Source: UMGS172 sp045578845 (lineage in GTDB: Bacteria; Bacillota; Clostridia; Oscillospirales; Acutalibacteraceae). Taken from it: a DNA stretch of 64,000 bases. The stretch lies in the NCBI GenBank assembly GCA_045578845.1, contig JAZNLA010000022.1, positions 1-64,000 of the forward strand. Direction: 5' to 3'. The position numbers and the translations under genes were made by a program. Every line of letters starts with the position of its first letter. Position 1 is the stretch's first letter. Shown piece after piece: positions 17,862-25,558 of the stretch. Under the pieces are notes generated by a model that worked only from the letters and a program-made list of their open reading frames with translations, was not told where the DNA came from and did not search any database.

Positions 17862-19228
17862 TATATACATAAAATTTTACTTGCTACTGCAAAATAGACC
17901 GCCAATGATACGGCATCAACTATTGTAGTAATAAACGGACTTGCCATTACCGCAGGGTCAAGTCCCAATCGTTTGGCTAAAATCGGCAATGTACAACCGA
18001 TAACATTTGCAATCAGTACGGTTACGGCAAGAGTAACACATACAACCGCCGATTCAAGCAACGAAACCCCGCTCGAAAGCAGTAAATTATCAATCAGCAA
18101 TATTTTCAAAAATCCTACTATGCTGAGTGCCGCACCGCAAAGTACCGAAACGCGGATTTCTTTCCAGACTACCTTTAAAATGTCACCCATATTAATTTCG
18201 CCGATAGCAAGACCGCGGATAACCGTTACCGAGGTTTGACCTCCGGCATTACCGCCCGTTCCCATAAGCATTGGGATAAAGGCAACAAGTGCGGGAAAGG
18301 CTGTCAATGCCGACTCGAACGAGCCGATTATTCCGCCGGTTACGGTTGCCGACACCATAAGTAACAAAAGCCACGGTATTCTTTTAAGCCAAATACTTAC
18401 TGCACCGGTTTTTAGATACGGACGGTCGTCGGAAATGATAGCCGCCATTTTTTCAATATCTTCGGTTGCCTCTTCTTCCATAACGTCCATAGCATCGTCA
18501 ACCGTGACAATACCTACAATACGTCCGTCTTTATCGACAACCGGAAGTGCTAAAATATCATACTTTGAAAAGGTTTTTGCAACAACTTCCTTGTCCTCAT
18601 AAGCATCAATATAAATGCAGTTTGTATCCATTATTTCGGACATTTTTTCGTTATCACCGGCGAGTAACAAATCCTTTACCGTAACGGTACCCAAAAGTTT
18701 GCGGTTTTCGGTAACATAACAGGTATAAACCGTTTCTTTGTCAATACCCTCAGTACGGATTTTGGTAAACGCCTCTAAAACGGTGCGATTTTTGTTAAGA
18801 GCTACATACTCAACCGTCATGATACTGCCCGCACTATCCTCGGGGTACTTTAGCAGTTCGTTAATCTGGCGTCTTGAATTAGGGTCGGCCAACCTTAAAA
18901 TTCTCGACACAACATTAGCGGGCATTTCCTCAATAATATCAACCGTATCGTCTAAAAACAGGTCAGCAAAAACCTCTTTAAGTTCAAAGTCACTGAATGA
19001 ATGTATAAGCAACTCTTGAGTTTCGGTTTCCATATACGCAAAGACCTCACTTGCAAGGTCTTTTGGTAATAACCTGTAAACCAACGGGATTTCCTTTTCT
19101 TCGATTTCGGTAAACAGTACGGCTATATCCGCAGGATTCATTTCAACCGTCAGTTCGCGAAGTTGTACAAATTTTCGCTCTTCTACCAGTTCTAATACTA
19201 AATCTAATACTTTCTTTTCTTCTTCCAC
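17861..19228 (-). CDS. mgtE: Magnesium transporter MgtE
   Basis: MgtE is a Mg2+-gated channel. Domains in order: MgtE N superhelical domain (about 1-125), two CBS domains (about 130-255), a plug helix, then five membrane segments (about 280-455) with the pore segment containing GTGGNAGGQT. The GTG at 19228 is preferred because AAGGAG (19238-19243) is 9 nt upstream; an in-frame TTG at 19237 abuts the ribosome binding site and cannot be the start. The roughly 190-nt leader has a leader-peptide ORF and two strong hairpins, which suggests attenuation-type control. Confidence 0.95.
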   Translation of the reverse strand: MEEEKKVLDLVLELVEERKFVQLRELTVEMNPADIAVLFTEIEEKEIPLVYRLLPKDLASEVFAYMETETQELLIHSFSDFELKEVFADLFLDDTVDIIEEMPANVVSRILRLADPNSRRQINELLKYPEDSAGSIMTVEYVALNKNRTVLEAFTKIRTEGIDKETVYTCYVTENRKLLGTVTVKDLLLAGDNEKMSEIMDTNCIYIDAYEDKEVVAKTFSKYDILALPVVDKDGRIVGIVTVDDAMDVMEEEATEDIEKMAAIISDDRPYLKTGAVSIWLKRIPWLLLLMVSATVTGGIIGSFESALTAFPALVAFIPMLMGTGGNAGGQTSVTVIRGLAIGEINMGDILKVVWKEIRVSVLCGAALSIVGFLKILLIDNLLLSSGVSLLESAVVCVTLAVTVLIANVIGCTLPILAKRLGLDPAVMASPFITTIVDAVSLAVYFAVASKILCI

Positions 19229-19268
19229 TTGACCCAACTCCTTAATTTCATTTTAAGGCATAAGAAAT

Positions 19269-19293
19269 GAGAATGTGCTTTTGGCACATTCTC
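19269..19293 (-). promoter_or_regulatory. Perfect hairpin in the mgtE leader
   Basis: 10-bp stem GAGAATGTGC / GCACATTCTC with a 5-nt loop, between the leader peptide stop and the mgtE ribosome binding site. It has no good U-tract on the minus strand (ATTTCTTATG follows), so it resembles a regulatory or pause hairpin more than a plain terminator. Confidence 0.7.
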
Positions 19294-19314
19294 ACGGGAA
19301 CAAGTCGCATAAGT

Positions 19315-19395
19315 TCAGTTAAGAGAAAAACGAACACAAGCCGTTTTTCTCACAAAACTCGGCGGCTTAACACCCGTACTACTGCCTGCGTCCAT
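19315..19395 (-). CDS. Leader peptide upstream of mgtE (26 aa)
   Basis: A 26-codon ORF on the mgtE transcript, with AAGGGGTGAGAG 4-5 nt before ATG. The peptide begins MDAGSSTGVKPPSF and ends with CVRFSLN, then TGA. It contains a Pro-Pro pair at residues 11-12. A 10-bp hairpin (19323-19351) is embedded in its 3' half, so ribosome position would decide whether it forms. Segments GTTAAG (near codons 9-10) and CTTAAC (near the stop) are complementary and could form an alternative pairing. This suggests translation-coupled sensing, possibly of Mg2+, as in MgtL-type leaders of enterobacteria. Conservation has not been tested. Confidence 0.6.
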   Translation of the reverse strand: MDAGSSTGVKPPSFVRKTACVRFSLN

Positions 19396-19426
19396 TAAAC
19401 TCTCACCCCTTGATAATTTTTTTAAC

Positions 19427-19455
19427 ATTATATAACCGTTTGTTCGGTTTGTCAA
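19427..19455 (-). promoter_or_regulatory. Promoter of mgtE leader
   Basis: Perfect consensus TTGACA (19450-19455), 17-bp spacer, TATAAT (19427-19432) on the minus strand. Confidence 0.9.
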
Positions 19456-19458
19456 TAA

Positions 19459-20352
19459 TTATTCTGCTAAAATCAGCCCTGTGTTATTCATCACTTCTCT
19501 GCCCATTGCAGTATTTAACCACTTGAATAAAACCTTTTCGCATGAGTCTGATTTTGCGGTATTGCGTACCGAAAAATAAATTTCGGTGACAAATTTATAC
19601 TGACCGTTTTTTATGGTTTCATCGGTTGGTGCAACATTGTCCACCGCAACTGCCTTTACAGTACCTTTGCTATGCACCGATTTAACGCAATAATCACTGT
19701 AAAGCATAGCGGTTAAGGAATCGGCTCTGCCGTCAAACGGTGTTTCTGCACTGTGCTTTCCGTTTTCGGTCACAATATCTTTTGTCGGCACCTTCAAATT
19801 AGCAGTATCCGCCGATAAAAGGTCAGTAATAAGTGCCGCAGCAACGTTATCTTCTTTTGGCAAATAACATTTAATTTCGGCTTCACTGCCGCAACCCAAA
19901 TTCCAAGCAGTAATTGTACCGCCGAAAATTCCGTTTAACTGTTCAGTCGTAAGCGATGAAACCGTATTACCTGCACCTGTCACAAAAACAAGTGCATCAT
20001 AAGATGCTGTAATGCTTTCGGTAACTACACCCTTTTCACTTAAATAATCCGCCGTTTTATTACTCGGTTCATGGGCAAACAGAATATCACCCTCGCCGTC
20101 GGCAAACCGCTTATAGGTATCGGTAACATTACCGCCTTTTATCACAAATTCTTTAGCCTCAGCCTCGGTACAATCAAGTACTGCGGCAACCATGGACAAA
20201 GCGTAACTATACTGTGTATCGCTCGAAATAATTTTAGGGAAATTTTCTTTATTTAGTTCCATGCTTCCCTCTATGACCTTTCGGTCACTATCGCAGGCGG
20301 CAAACGATAAAGCAAGAAAAATGCACATTATAAGTGCAAAAAAACGCTTCAT
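19459..20352 (-). CDS. PstS-like periplasmic-binding-fold lipoprotein
   Basis: A signal peptide with lipobox LSFAAC puts the lipidated cysteine at residue 20. The mature part looks like a PBP-like (PstS/ModA type) binding domain: short substrate loops at ISSDTQYSYAL, ITASYDALVFVTGAGNTVSSLTTEQLNGIF and the C-terminal VLFKWLNTAMGREVMNNTG. Phosphate binding is the family guess. No pstCAB permease or ATPase genes are nearby, and it is coupled by a 4-nt overlap to a WG-repeat lipoprotein, so a sensing or envelope role is equally possible. Confidence 0.75.
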   Translation of the reverse strand: MKRFFALIMCIFLALSFAACDSDRKVIEGSMELNKENFPKIISSDTQYSYALSMVAAVLDCTEAEAKEFVIKGGNVTDTYKRFADGEGDILFAHEPSNKTADYLSEKGVVTESITASYDALVFVTGAGNTVSSLTTEQLNGIFGGTITAWNLGCGSEAEIKCYLPKEDNVAAALITDLLSADTANLKVPTKDIVTENGKHSAETPFDGRADSLTAMLYSDYCVKSVHSKGTVKAVAVDNVAPTDETIKNGQYKFVTEIYFSVRNTAKSDSCEKVLFKWLNTAMGREVMNNTGLILAE

Positions 20353-21893
20353 TTTACCACCTCCATAGCATTATTAAAATACATAACCTCTTTAAAATCG
20401 GTATTGTAAAGTGTTACATAGCCTTCTTTAACGGTCTGTAACATATTACCCGAAGAGAAATTTACGGCGGTTATATAATCACAATTTTCAATAGTAAACA
20501 CACCGCTTTCGGTATCAAAAAGGCTGTACATATTGTTGGATTTAACAACTATATATCGGTCTTTATAAATTTCACCTGTAAATGTGCCGTTTATCCAATC
20601 GGTTTTCTCAGAATTTTCAGTATCAAGCAGAGAAAATTTTACATTTGATTTATTAACAACTACTGCCTTGTTACCTACAAATGCAGGAATATTGCCAAAA
20701 TCGGTATAACTTTCAATGGTTTTACCGTCTTCACCGAAAATATTGGTAACATTACTGTACGAGCAGTAGAAAATTCCGTTTTGCCCGCTGTTTTCGTCGG
20801 GAAACTGACCTGTTTCGTCACATATAAGCGGTTTATTATTGGTAATAGAATAATATTCCGTCTTTTTTGTTGCAGGTATCGTCTTTTTGTAAATAAGTGT
20901 TTTGTAACCTAAAACTTCAATCTCGCTTTGTTTGCTCTGCACCGTCGTAACGATATTTTTATCCTTGTCGAAAATTATAAAATGGTCACCGTTGTTACAT
21001 ACAAAATGTCCGGTTTCGCAGTTATAATTTATTTGTTTATACTTTGGCTCAATATAGTATTCACCGCTCGGTTTAATAATTCCAAATAAACCATTTTGGT
21101 CGACAACCACCGCCAAACCGCCCTTAAACTCACCCGCCGAGGTGAATCCCTCAAAAGCACGCTTGCCGTTTACATCAATGTAAAATGCTGAAACGGTTGT
21201 AGTTTCGGCAACGGGGTCGAATGTCGAAACATTAATAGGTGCAAGACCTTCACTAAACTTACCGACAGTAAACGAAACATTAGTATCTTTACTCAACTTA
21301 CTTTCCGCAGTAAACATCTTTTTTCCATTATAATTATAGACATCATAATAAACCGTTTCGACAGTTTTACCGTTTTGCTTCCCTGTTCTTACTCGGCGGA
21401 TTACGAAACGTTCATTTCCGTAAATATCCGACACTGTCCACCCTTTTTTCAGTTCAAATATCCAACTTCCGTTTTTATTTGTCAAATATCTTTTAGTGCC
21501 CACTGTAAGTTCTAAAAGTTTCATATCACCGTCAAGGTTATACGTAATTACACTATCATATACGGGGTCGACGATTATCTCACCGTTCAAGGTACAAAGT
21601 CCCATAAGCGGTGCCGAAAAAGAGTCAGCAGCACCCTCAACAGTACTTTTATAGGTTAAAATATCACCTGCAAAAGGAATGAGTTCGCCATAAGAGTCCG
21701 ACGCTATAAGTTCGCCTGCAAAATTTTCACTTCGTCTTTTAAGCAGTGTTTTATCGGTGACAGGCGTTGCGGTAGGGGTTGCAATAGGCTCAAAAAAAGC
21801 CTGTTCTCCCTTTAGCACTTCGTCACTACAGCCTGCAAATGCAAGCACAGACAAAGCACAAATCAATGCAAAAAAAGGTCTTGCAAACTTCAA
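20349..21893 (-). CDS. WG-repeat-like lipoprotein
   Basis: The 514-aa protein has a signal peptide and lipobox LAFAGC (Cys22). The body is built of beta-rich repeats; the clearest match to a WG-type repeat is NGLFGIIKPSGEYYIEPKYK, with related degenerate units before and after (for example LICTLNGEIIVDPVYD-like and MYSLFDTESG). Such repeats make a propeller-like or solenoid extracellular surface. Its stop overlaps the downstream binding-protein gene by 4 nt, so the two proteins probably act together at the cell surface. The function is unknown. Confidence 0.7.
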   Translation of the reverse strand: MKFARPFFALICALSVLAFAGCSDEVLKGEQAFFEPIATPTATPVTDKTLLKRRSENFAGELIASDSYGELIPFAGDILTYKSTVEGAADSFSAPLMGLCTLNGEIIVDPVYDSVITYNLDGDMKLLELTVGTKRYLTNKNGSWIFELKKGWTVSDIYGNERFVIRRVRTGKQNGKTVETVYYDVYNYNGKKMFTAESKLSKDTNVSFTVGKFSEGLAPINVSTFDPVAETTTVSAFYIDVNGKRAFEGFTSAGEFKGGLAVVVDQNGLFGIIKPSGEYYIEPKYKQINYNCETGHFVCNNGDHFIIFDKDKNIVTTVQSKQSEIEVLGYKTLIYKKTIPATKKTEYYSITNNKPLICDETGQFPDENSGQNGIFYCSYSNVTNIFGEDGKTIESYTDFGNIPAFVGNKAVVVNKSNVKFSLLDTENSEKTDWINGTFTGEIYKDRYIVVKSNNMYSLFDTESGVFTIENCDYITAVNFSSGNMLQTVKEGYVTLYNTDFKEVMYFNNAMEVVK

Positions 21894-21997
21894 GTCCTTT
21901 CACCTCCAAAGTCAAAAATGCTTATAAAAGAATAATAACATATCATATTTATATTTACAAGAAAATAATCTGTTATTTGAGAACTGTTAATTTATGG

Positions 21998-22026
21998 TTG
22001 ACTAAAACAAAAATTTTTCGTATAAT
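21998..22026 (+). promoter_or_regulatory. Promoter of the 88-aa gene
   Basis: TTGACT (21998-22003), 17-bp spacer, TATAAT (22021-22026). Confidence 0.8.
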
Positions 22027-22056
22027 ACTACCGAGGAAATAAAAAGGAGAAAAGTA

Positions 22057-22323
22057 ATGGAAAAATTTCTTATAATGCATGATATTGACATGGCAGATTT
22101 CATGCAGACACTTGATAAATGCAAGGGCGAAGTTTTCCTTGAAACCAACGAAGGCGATGTTTTAAACCTAAAATCAAAACTTTGCCAAATGATGGGTATT
22201 GCCAATATAATGAAAGGTGCCGTAATTCAAGAGGCTGCTCTTCGCTGCACCAACCCCGAAGACGAAAGCCTGTTATTCAGATTTAACCTTTATAAAGAAG
22301 TTCCTAAATCCACAGAAGAATAA
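22057..22323 (+). CDS. Small conserved protein with HPr-like pattern (88 aa)
   Basis: I do not recognise a named family. The pattern of a short strand VFLET, a turn EGD, then LNLKSKLCQMMGIANI resembles the strand-helix B region of HPr (where the sequence is typically aKSi-mg-m-l), and KGAVIQEAALRCTNPEDES could be the following strand and helix. The region where HPr has its phospho-histidine lacks a GIHARP-like motif (MHDIDMADFMQ instead), so PTS phosphotransfer is not expected. It has its own consensus promoter, an AAGGAG site and a following hairpin, so it is certainly a real, monocistronic gene. Confidence 0.7.
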   Translation: MEKFLIMHDIDMADFMQTLDKCKGEVFLETNEGDVLNLKSKLCQMMGIANIMKGAVIQEAALRCTNPEDESLLFRFNLYKEVPKSTEE

Positions 22324-22324
22324 T

Positions 22325-22366
22325 GTAAAAAGACCTAAAGGCTTAACCTTTGGTTCTTTTTTTATA
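22325..22366. terminator. Terminator between the 88-aa gene and asparaginase
   Basis: Imperfect stem centred on AAAGG-CTTAA-CCTTT with flanking pairs, then CTTTTTTT on the plus strand. It can also serve the convergent ansA gene weakly. Confidence 0.65.
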
Positions 22367-23336
22367 TATCATTTGCTATTCTTTTGGTTAATAAGTCTGT
22401 TCTTCCCATATACGAAAGAAGACAAAGTTTAACATACAGTGCAATAGGTGACATATCGGGAATATTCAAAATTCCTAAATCGCTGAAATTTTTTACCGAC
22501 GAATAATAATCCCCGCCTACACCGCAGGTGTAAAGTTTAATTCCGTTATCGCAAGCACTTTTACAAAATCCAATAAAACTTTTACTTCCGGTAGGCAAGG
22601 TGCCCGAATGATAACCGTCTAAAACAATATGTTTTATTTTGCCGAAATCAATATTTAAAAGTACATTCCCCATACCGACAAAACTTTTTACATATAACAC
22701 ATCACTCGAAAAACCTATATTGCCTCTTGGCAATTCGGCTTCACTTTCAGTTATTAAAATATTTAAATTGCACTTAACTTCGCCGTTTATGAGTTCTGCA
22801 TAGTACTCACCTGTACTCAAAAGCCAATCGCTTGATACTACCGACGGCAAAAGTTTATTGGGTAAAAATATTTTAGGATTTTCACCCCTGTTTTTATACG
22901 AAACAAAAACACCTTTTTCTTTTAAACCTATAAACTCTACCGCCATATGAAAATTATCAAGTCCGTTAGAGCCTTTAGCACCCAAAACTTTATTACTTGA
23001 AACTAGGACAACGGGTAAATCAATCGTATCAAGCAAATATGCAAGTGCCGATGCGGTAAACTGCAAAGAATCGGTGCCATGGGTGACAATTATACCGTCA
23101 AATTCCCCGCTCTCAGCCGTTTCTTTCACGCATGAATAAATAGTTAAAACATCGGAAAACTCAGCGTTTTCACTTAGAATCCAAAGCGGTGACTTTGTAA
23201 CAAATGTCACTTCTTCCCCGTAGTTTTGCTTAAACAATTCCAATAATTTATACTTTTGTTTTTCTTTTAAAGATATTACACCGTCACTTGCGTAACTGCC
23301 GATAGTACCGCCCGTAAAAATTACACAAATCTTCAT
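22362..23336 (-). CDS. ansA: L-asparaginase (type I-like)
   Basis: The enzyme hydrolyses asparagine to aspartate and ammonia. The first catalytic threonine lies in TGGTIGS (8-14) and the second in THGTDS (85-90), with a Lys later in the expected fold. There is no signal peptide, so it is cytoplasmic. The start at 23336 follows the upstream stop by 1 nt; an upstream in-frame TTG inside the previous gene is rejected. Specificity for asparagine versus another amide cannot be proved from sequence. Confidence 0.87.
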   Translation of the reverse strand: MKICVIFTGGTIGSYASDGVISLKEKQKYKLLELFKQNYGEEVTFVTKSPLWILSENAEFSDVLTIYSCVKETAESGEFDGIIVTHGTDSLQFTASALAYLLDTIDLPVVLVSSNKVLGAKGSNGLDNFHMAVEFIGLKEKGVFVSYKNRGENPKIFLPNKLLPSVVSSDWLLSTGEYYAELINGEVKCNLNILITESEAELPRGNIGFSSDVLYVKSFVGMGNVLLNIDFGKIKHIVLDGYHSGTLPTGSKSFIGFCKSACDNGIKLYTCGVGGDYYSSVKNFSDLGILNIPDMSPIALYVKLCLLSYMGRTDLLTKRIANDI

Positions 23337-23337
23337 T

Positions 23338-23871
23338 TTACTTCTCAATATAATTTAAAATTTCGTCTGCACTTTCGCTTACAAATATTATGTCATTGAT
23401 ATGAGATTTTATAAATCCCTCGTTTATACCCATTTTGAGCATATCTATTAGGCTGTTATAATATCCACGGGTGTTTAAAATTGCTATCGGCTTTTCGTGT
23501 CGGCCAAGTGCCAGCAGTGTCAACATTTCAAAAAACTCATCAAAGGTACCTATACCGCCCGGTGTAATAATAAATGCATCGGAATTTTCTTCCATGGTCT
23601 GTTTTCTTATTCTCATGGTTTCGGTAAAAATTATATCGTCACATTTATCGTAGAGTGCACCGTCAACATTAAAGAATGACGGCACTACAGCAAGCAGTTT
23701 ACCGCCGCCTTTAGTAACACCGCGTGCCGCCGCACCCATAAGTCCGTTAGCACCGCCGCCAAAGACAAGACTATGTCCTCTTTTTGCCATTAAAAATCCT
23801 AAATTTTCGCCCGCGAGTATATATTCTTTATTTATTTCATTACTTGCGGCACCGTATACACAAATTCTCAT
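23338..23871 (-). CDS. LOG-family protein (putative cytokinin riboside 5'-monophosphate phosphoribohydrolase type)
   Basis: Rossmann-like fold with MRIRKQTM at 86-93 and the active-site motif PGGIGTFDE at 104-112, the TIGR00730/LOG signature. Bacterial members cleave nucleoside 5'-monophosphates such as AMP to the base and ribose-5-phosphate; they are often misannotated as lysine decarboxylases. The 177-aa length fits. It is translationally coupled to the asparaginase gene that follows. Confidence 0.88.
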   Translation of the reverse strand: MRICVYGAASNEINKEYILAGENLGFLMAKRGHSLVFGGGANGLMGAAARGVTKGGGKLLAVVPSFFNVDGALYDKCDDIIFTETMRIRKQTMEENSDAFIITPGGIGTFDEFFEMLTLLALGRHEKPIAILNTRGYYNSLIDMLKMGINEGFIKSHINDIIFVSESADEILNYIEK

Positions 23872-23974
23872 TAAACTATCTCCTTAGTTTTATAATTTAA
23901 TAATAATTTATTTCAAATTAAAAATCAAGTCACATAATATATATAATTTCCTTTTGACAATTTCAAAAAATCAT

Positions 23975-24002
23975 TTGATTTTTAATCGCTTTATGTTATA
24001 AT
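23975..24002 (+). promoter_or_regulatory. Promoter of pssA-psd
   Basis: TTGATT (23975-23980), 16-bp spacer, TATAAT (23997-24002). A nearby TTGACA is too far from the -10. Confidence 0.65.
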
Positions 24003-24057
24003 ATATTTATATTGCGACAAATACCGACAAAATTATCTTAAATTTAGGAGTTTTAAA

Positions 24058-24696
24058 ATGCTCGGATTTTATAACTATACAGTTATACTCACATATCTAT
24101 CCCTTTGTTCGGGTATTACCGGTATATATCTTACACTTTGCGGCAAAAATACCGGTGCCGCCGTTTTCTGCCTATTACTTTGCGGACTTTTTGATGCTTT
24201 CGACGGCAGAGTTGCCCGAATGAGAAAGCAAAGCACCGCTGAGGAAAAACGGTTTGGAATACAGATTGATTCTCTTGCCGACCTTATCTGTTTTGGTGTA
24301 CTTCCTTGCTGTATAGGATATTCGGCAGGTATGACCAGTCCTTTATATATACCTGTTTTCTGTCTGTTTGTACTTGCGGCACTTATACGTTTGGCATACT
24401 TTAACGTAACCGAAGAAGAACGCCAAAGTAAAACTACCGAAAAACGCAAAAACTACCGCGGTTTACCCGTCACCTCAATTTCTCTTATAATGCCATTTTT
24501 CTCACTTGCAAAGTTTGTACCCGTAGTAGGTGACTATTTGCAGTTTGTTTTCTTAAGCGTTATGATTTTAACAGCAATAGCCTTTGTAACCGAAAACATA
24601 AAAATCAGAAAACCTAATTTCAAAGGCGTTTTGGTACTCATATTCATAGGTCTTGTAGAACTCGGTATTTTAATCACGCTGAAAGTTTTAAATTAA
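24058..24696 (+). CDS. pssA: CDP-diacylglycerol-serine O-phosphatidyltransferase
   Basis: This integral membrane enzyme makes phosphatidylserine from CDP-diacylglycerol and serine. The CDP-alcohol transferase signature is complete: D46, D49-G50, A53-R54, G67, D71 and D75. The stretch between R54 and G67 is about 4 residues longer than the textbook spacing. Six membrane segments are likely. The next gene, 3 nt downstream, is psd, so the pair makes phosphatidylethanolamine. Confidence 0.95.
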   Translation: MLGFYNYTVILTYLSLCSGITGIYLTLCGKNTGAAVFCLLLCGLFDAFDGRVARMRKQSTAEEKRFGIQIDSLADLICFGVLPCCIGYSAGMTSPLYIPVFCLFVLAALIRLAYFNVTEEERQSKTTEKRKNYRGLPVTSISLIMPFFSLAKFVPVVGDYLQFVFLSVMILTAIAFVTENIKIRKPNFKGVLVLIFIGLVELGILITLKVLN

Positions 24697-24699
24697 ACG

Positions 24700-25542
24700 A
24701 TGAGAAAAACAAAAATAATATATGAAAATGTAAACTTGCCGTTAAGGTTTTTATATAACACCGTTTTAGGCAGAGTGATTATAAAACCGCTTATTTGTCC
24801 TGCCGTTTCCAAAGCGGCAGGATTTTTTCTAAGCAGTAAACCGTCAAAGATTTTTATAAAACGGTTTATAAAGAAAAACAATATTGACCTTAGCGATTAT
24901 AAAGAACAAAATTATATGTCATTTAATGATCTTTTCACGCGGGAAATCAAACCCGAAAACCGACCTATAGCCAGCGGTGATGTGCTTGTTTCACCCTGTG
25001 ACGGCATGGTTACGGCATTTAAAATAGAAAACGACAGTCCATTTTTAATTAAAGGCATTAAATACACAATCGAAGAACTGCTTGAAAATACATTACTTGC
25101 CGAAAAGTATTCGGGCGGTATTTGTATTATATTCCGCCTTGCGGTAGATAATTACCACCGTTACTGTTTTAGTGCCGACTCTGATATAGAAACGTCGGTC
25201 AAAATAAAGGGCAAATACCACACTGTACAGCCTATTGCCATGCGAAGATATAAAATTTTCCGCGAAAACGCAAGAGAATACACCCTGCTTCATTCCAAAC
25301 ATTTCGGCGATATAGTGCAAATGGAGGTCGGTGCTCTGCTTGTAGGTAAAATATGCAATACATATAGACAAAATACCGCCGTTAAAGGCTGTGAAAAAGG
25401 CAAGTTTATGTTCGGCGGGTCAACCATTGTACTGCTTTTAGAAAAAGACAAAGTCAATTTAGATGCCGAATTTTTTGACAATACTAAAAGAAATCTTGAA
25501 ACGGCAGTAAAATATGGCGAAAAAATAGGAACGAAGTGTTAA
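24700..25542 (+). CDS. psd: Phosphatidylserine decarboxylase
   Basis: The enzyme decarboxylates phosphatidylserine to phosphatidylethanolamine using a pyruvoyl group made by self-cleavage. The cleavage motif is FGGST in MFGGSTIVLLL near the C-terminus (GGST instead of LGST, as in type II enzymes). Other catalytic segments are SPCDGMV, VDNYHRYCF and HSKHFGDIVQMEVGALLVGKI. The 280-aa length is normal. The stop codon lies inside the terminator stem. Confidence 0.95.
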   Translation: MRKTKIIYENVNLPLRFLYNTVLGRVIIKPLICPAVSKAAGFFLSSKPSKIFIKRFIKKNNIDLSDYKEQNYMSFNDLFTREIKPENRPIASGDVLVSPCDGMVTAFKIENDSPFLIKGIKYTIEELLENTLLAEKYSGGICIIFRLAVDNYHRYCFSADSDIETSVKIKGKYHTVQPIAMRRYKIFRENAREYTLLHSKHFGDIVQMEVGALLVGKICNTYRQNTAVKGCEKGKFMFGGSTIVLLLEKDKVNLDAEFFDNTKRNLETAVKYGEKIGTKC

Positions 25543-25557
25543 CACTTCGTTCCTATT
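25524..25557. terminator. Palindromic bidirectional terminator
   Basis: A 34-bp perfect palindrome centred on GTTAAC, with A-rich and T-rich ends, serving psd on the plus strand and the ABC transporter on the minus strand. Confidence 0.88.
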
Positions 25558-25558
25558 T

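Noticed and set aside
19238..19430. M-box (ykoK) Mg2+ riboswitch ahead of mgtE
   Set aside because: I could not find the M-box core segments; the leader is better described by a leader peptide plus two hairpins. A covariance search would settle this.
22002..22205. Minus-strand ORF opposite the 88-aa gene
   Set aside because: It is antisense to a gene with a clear promoter and ribosome binding site, and its translation has no family character.
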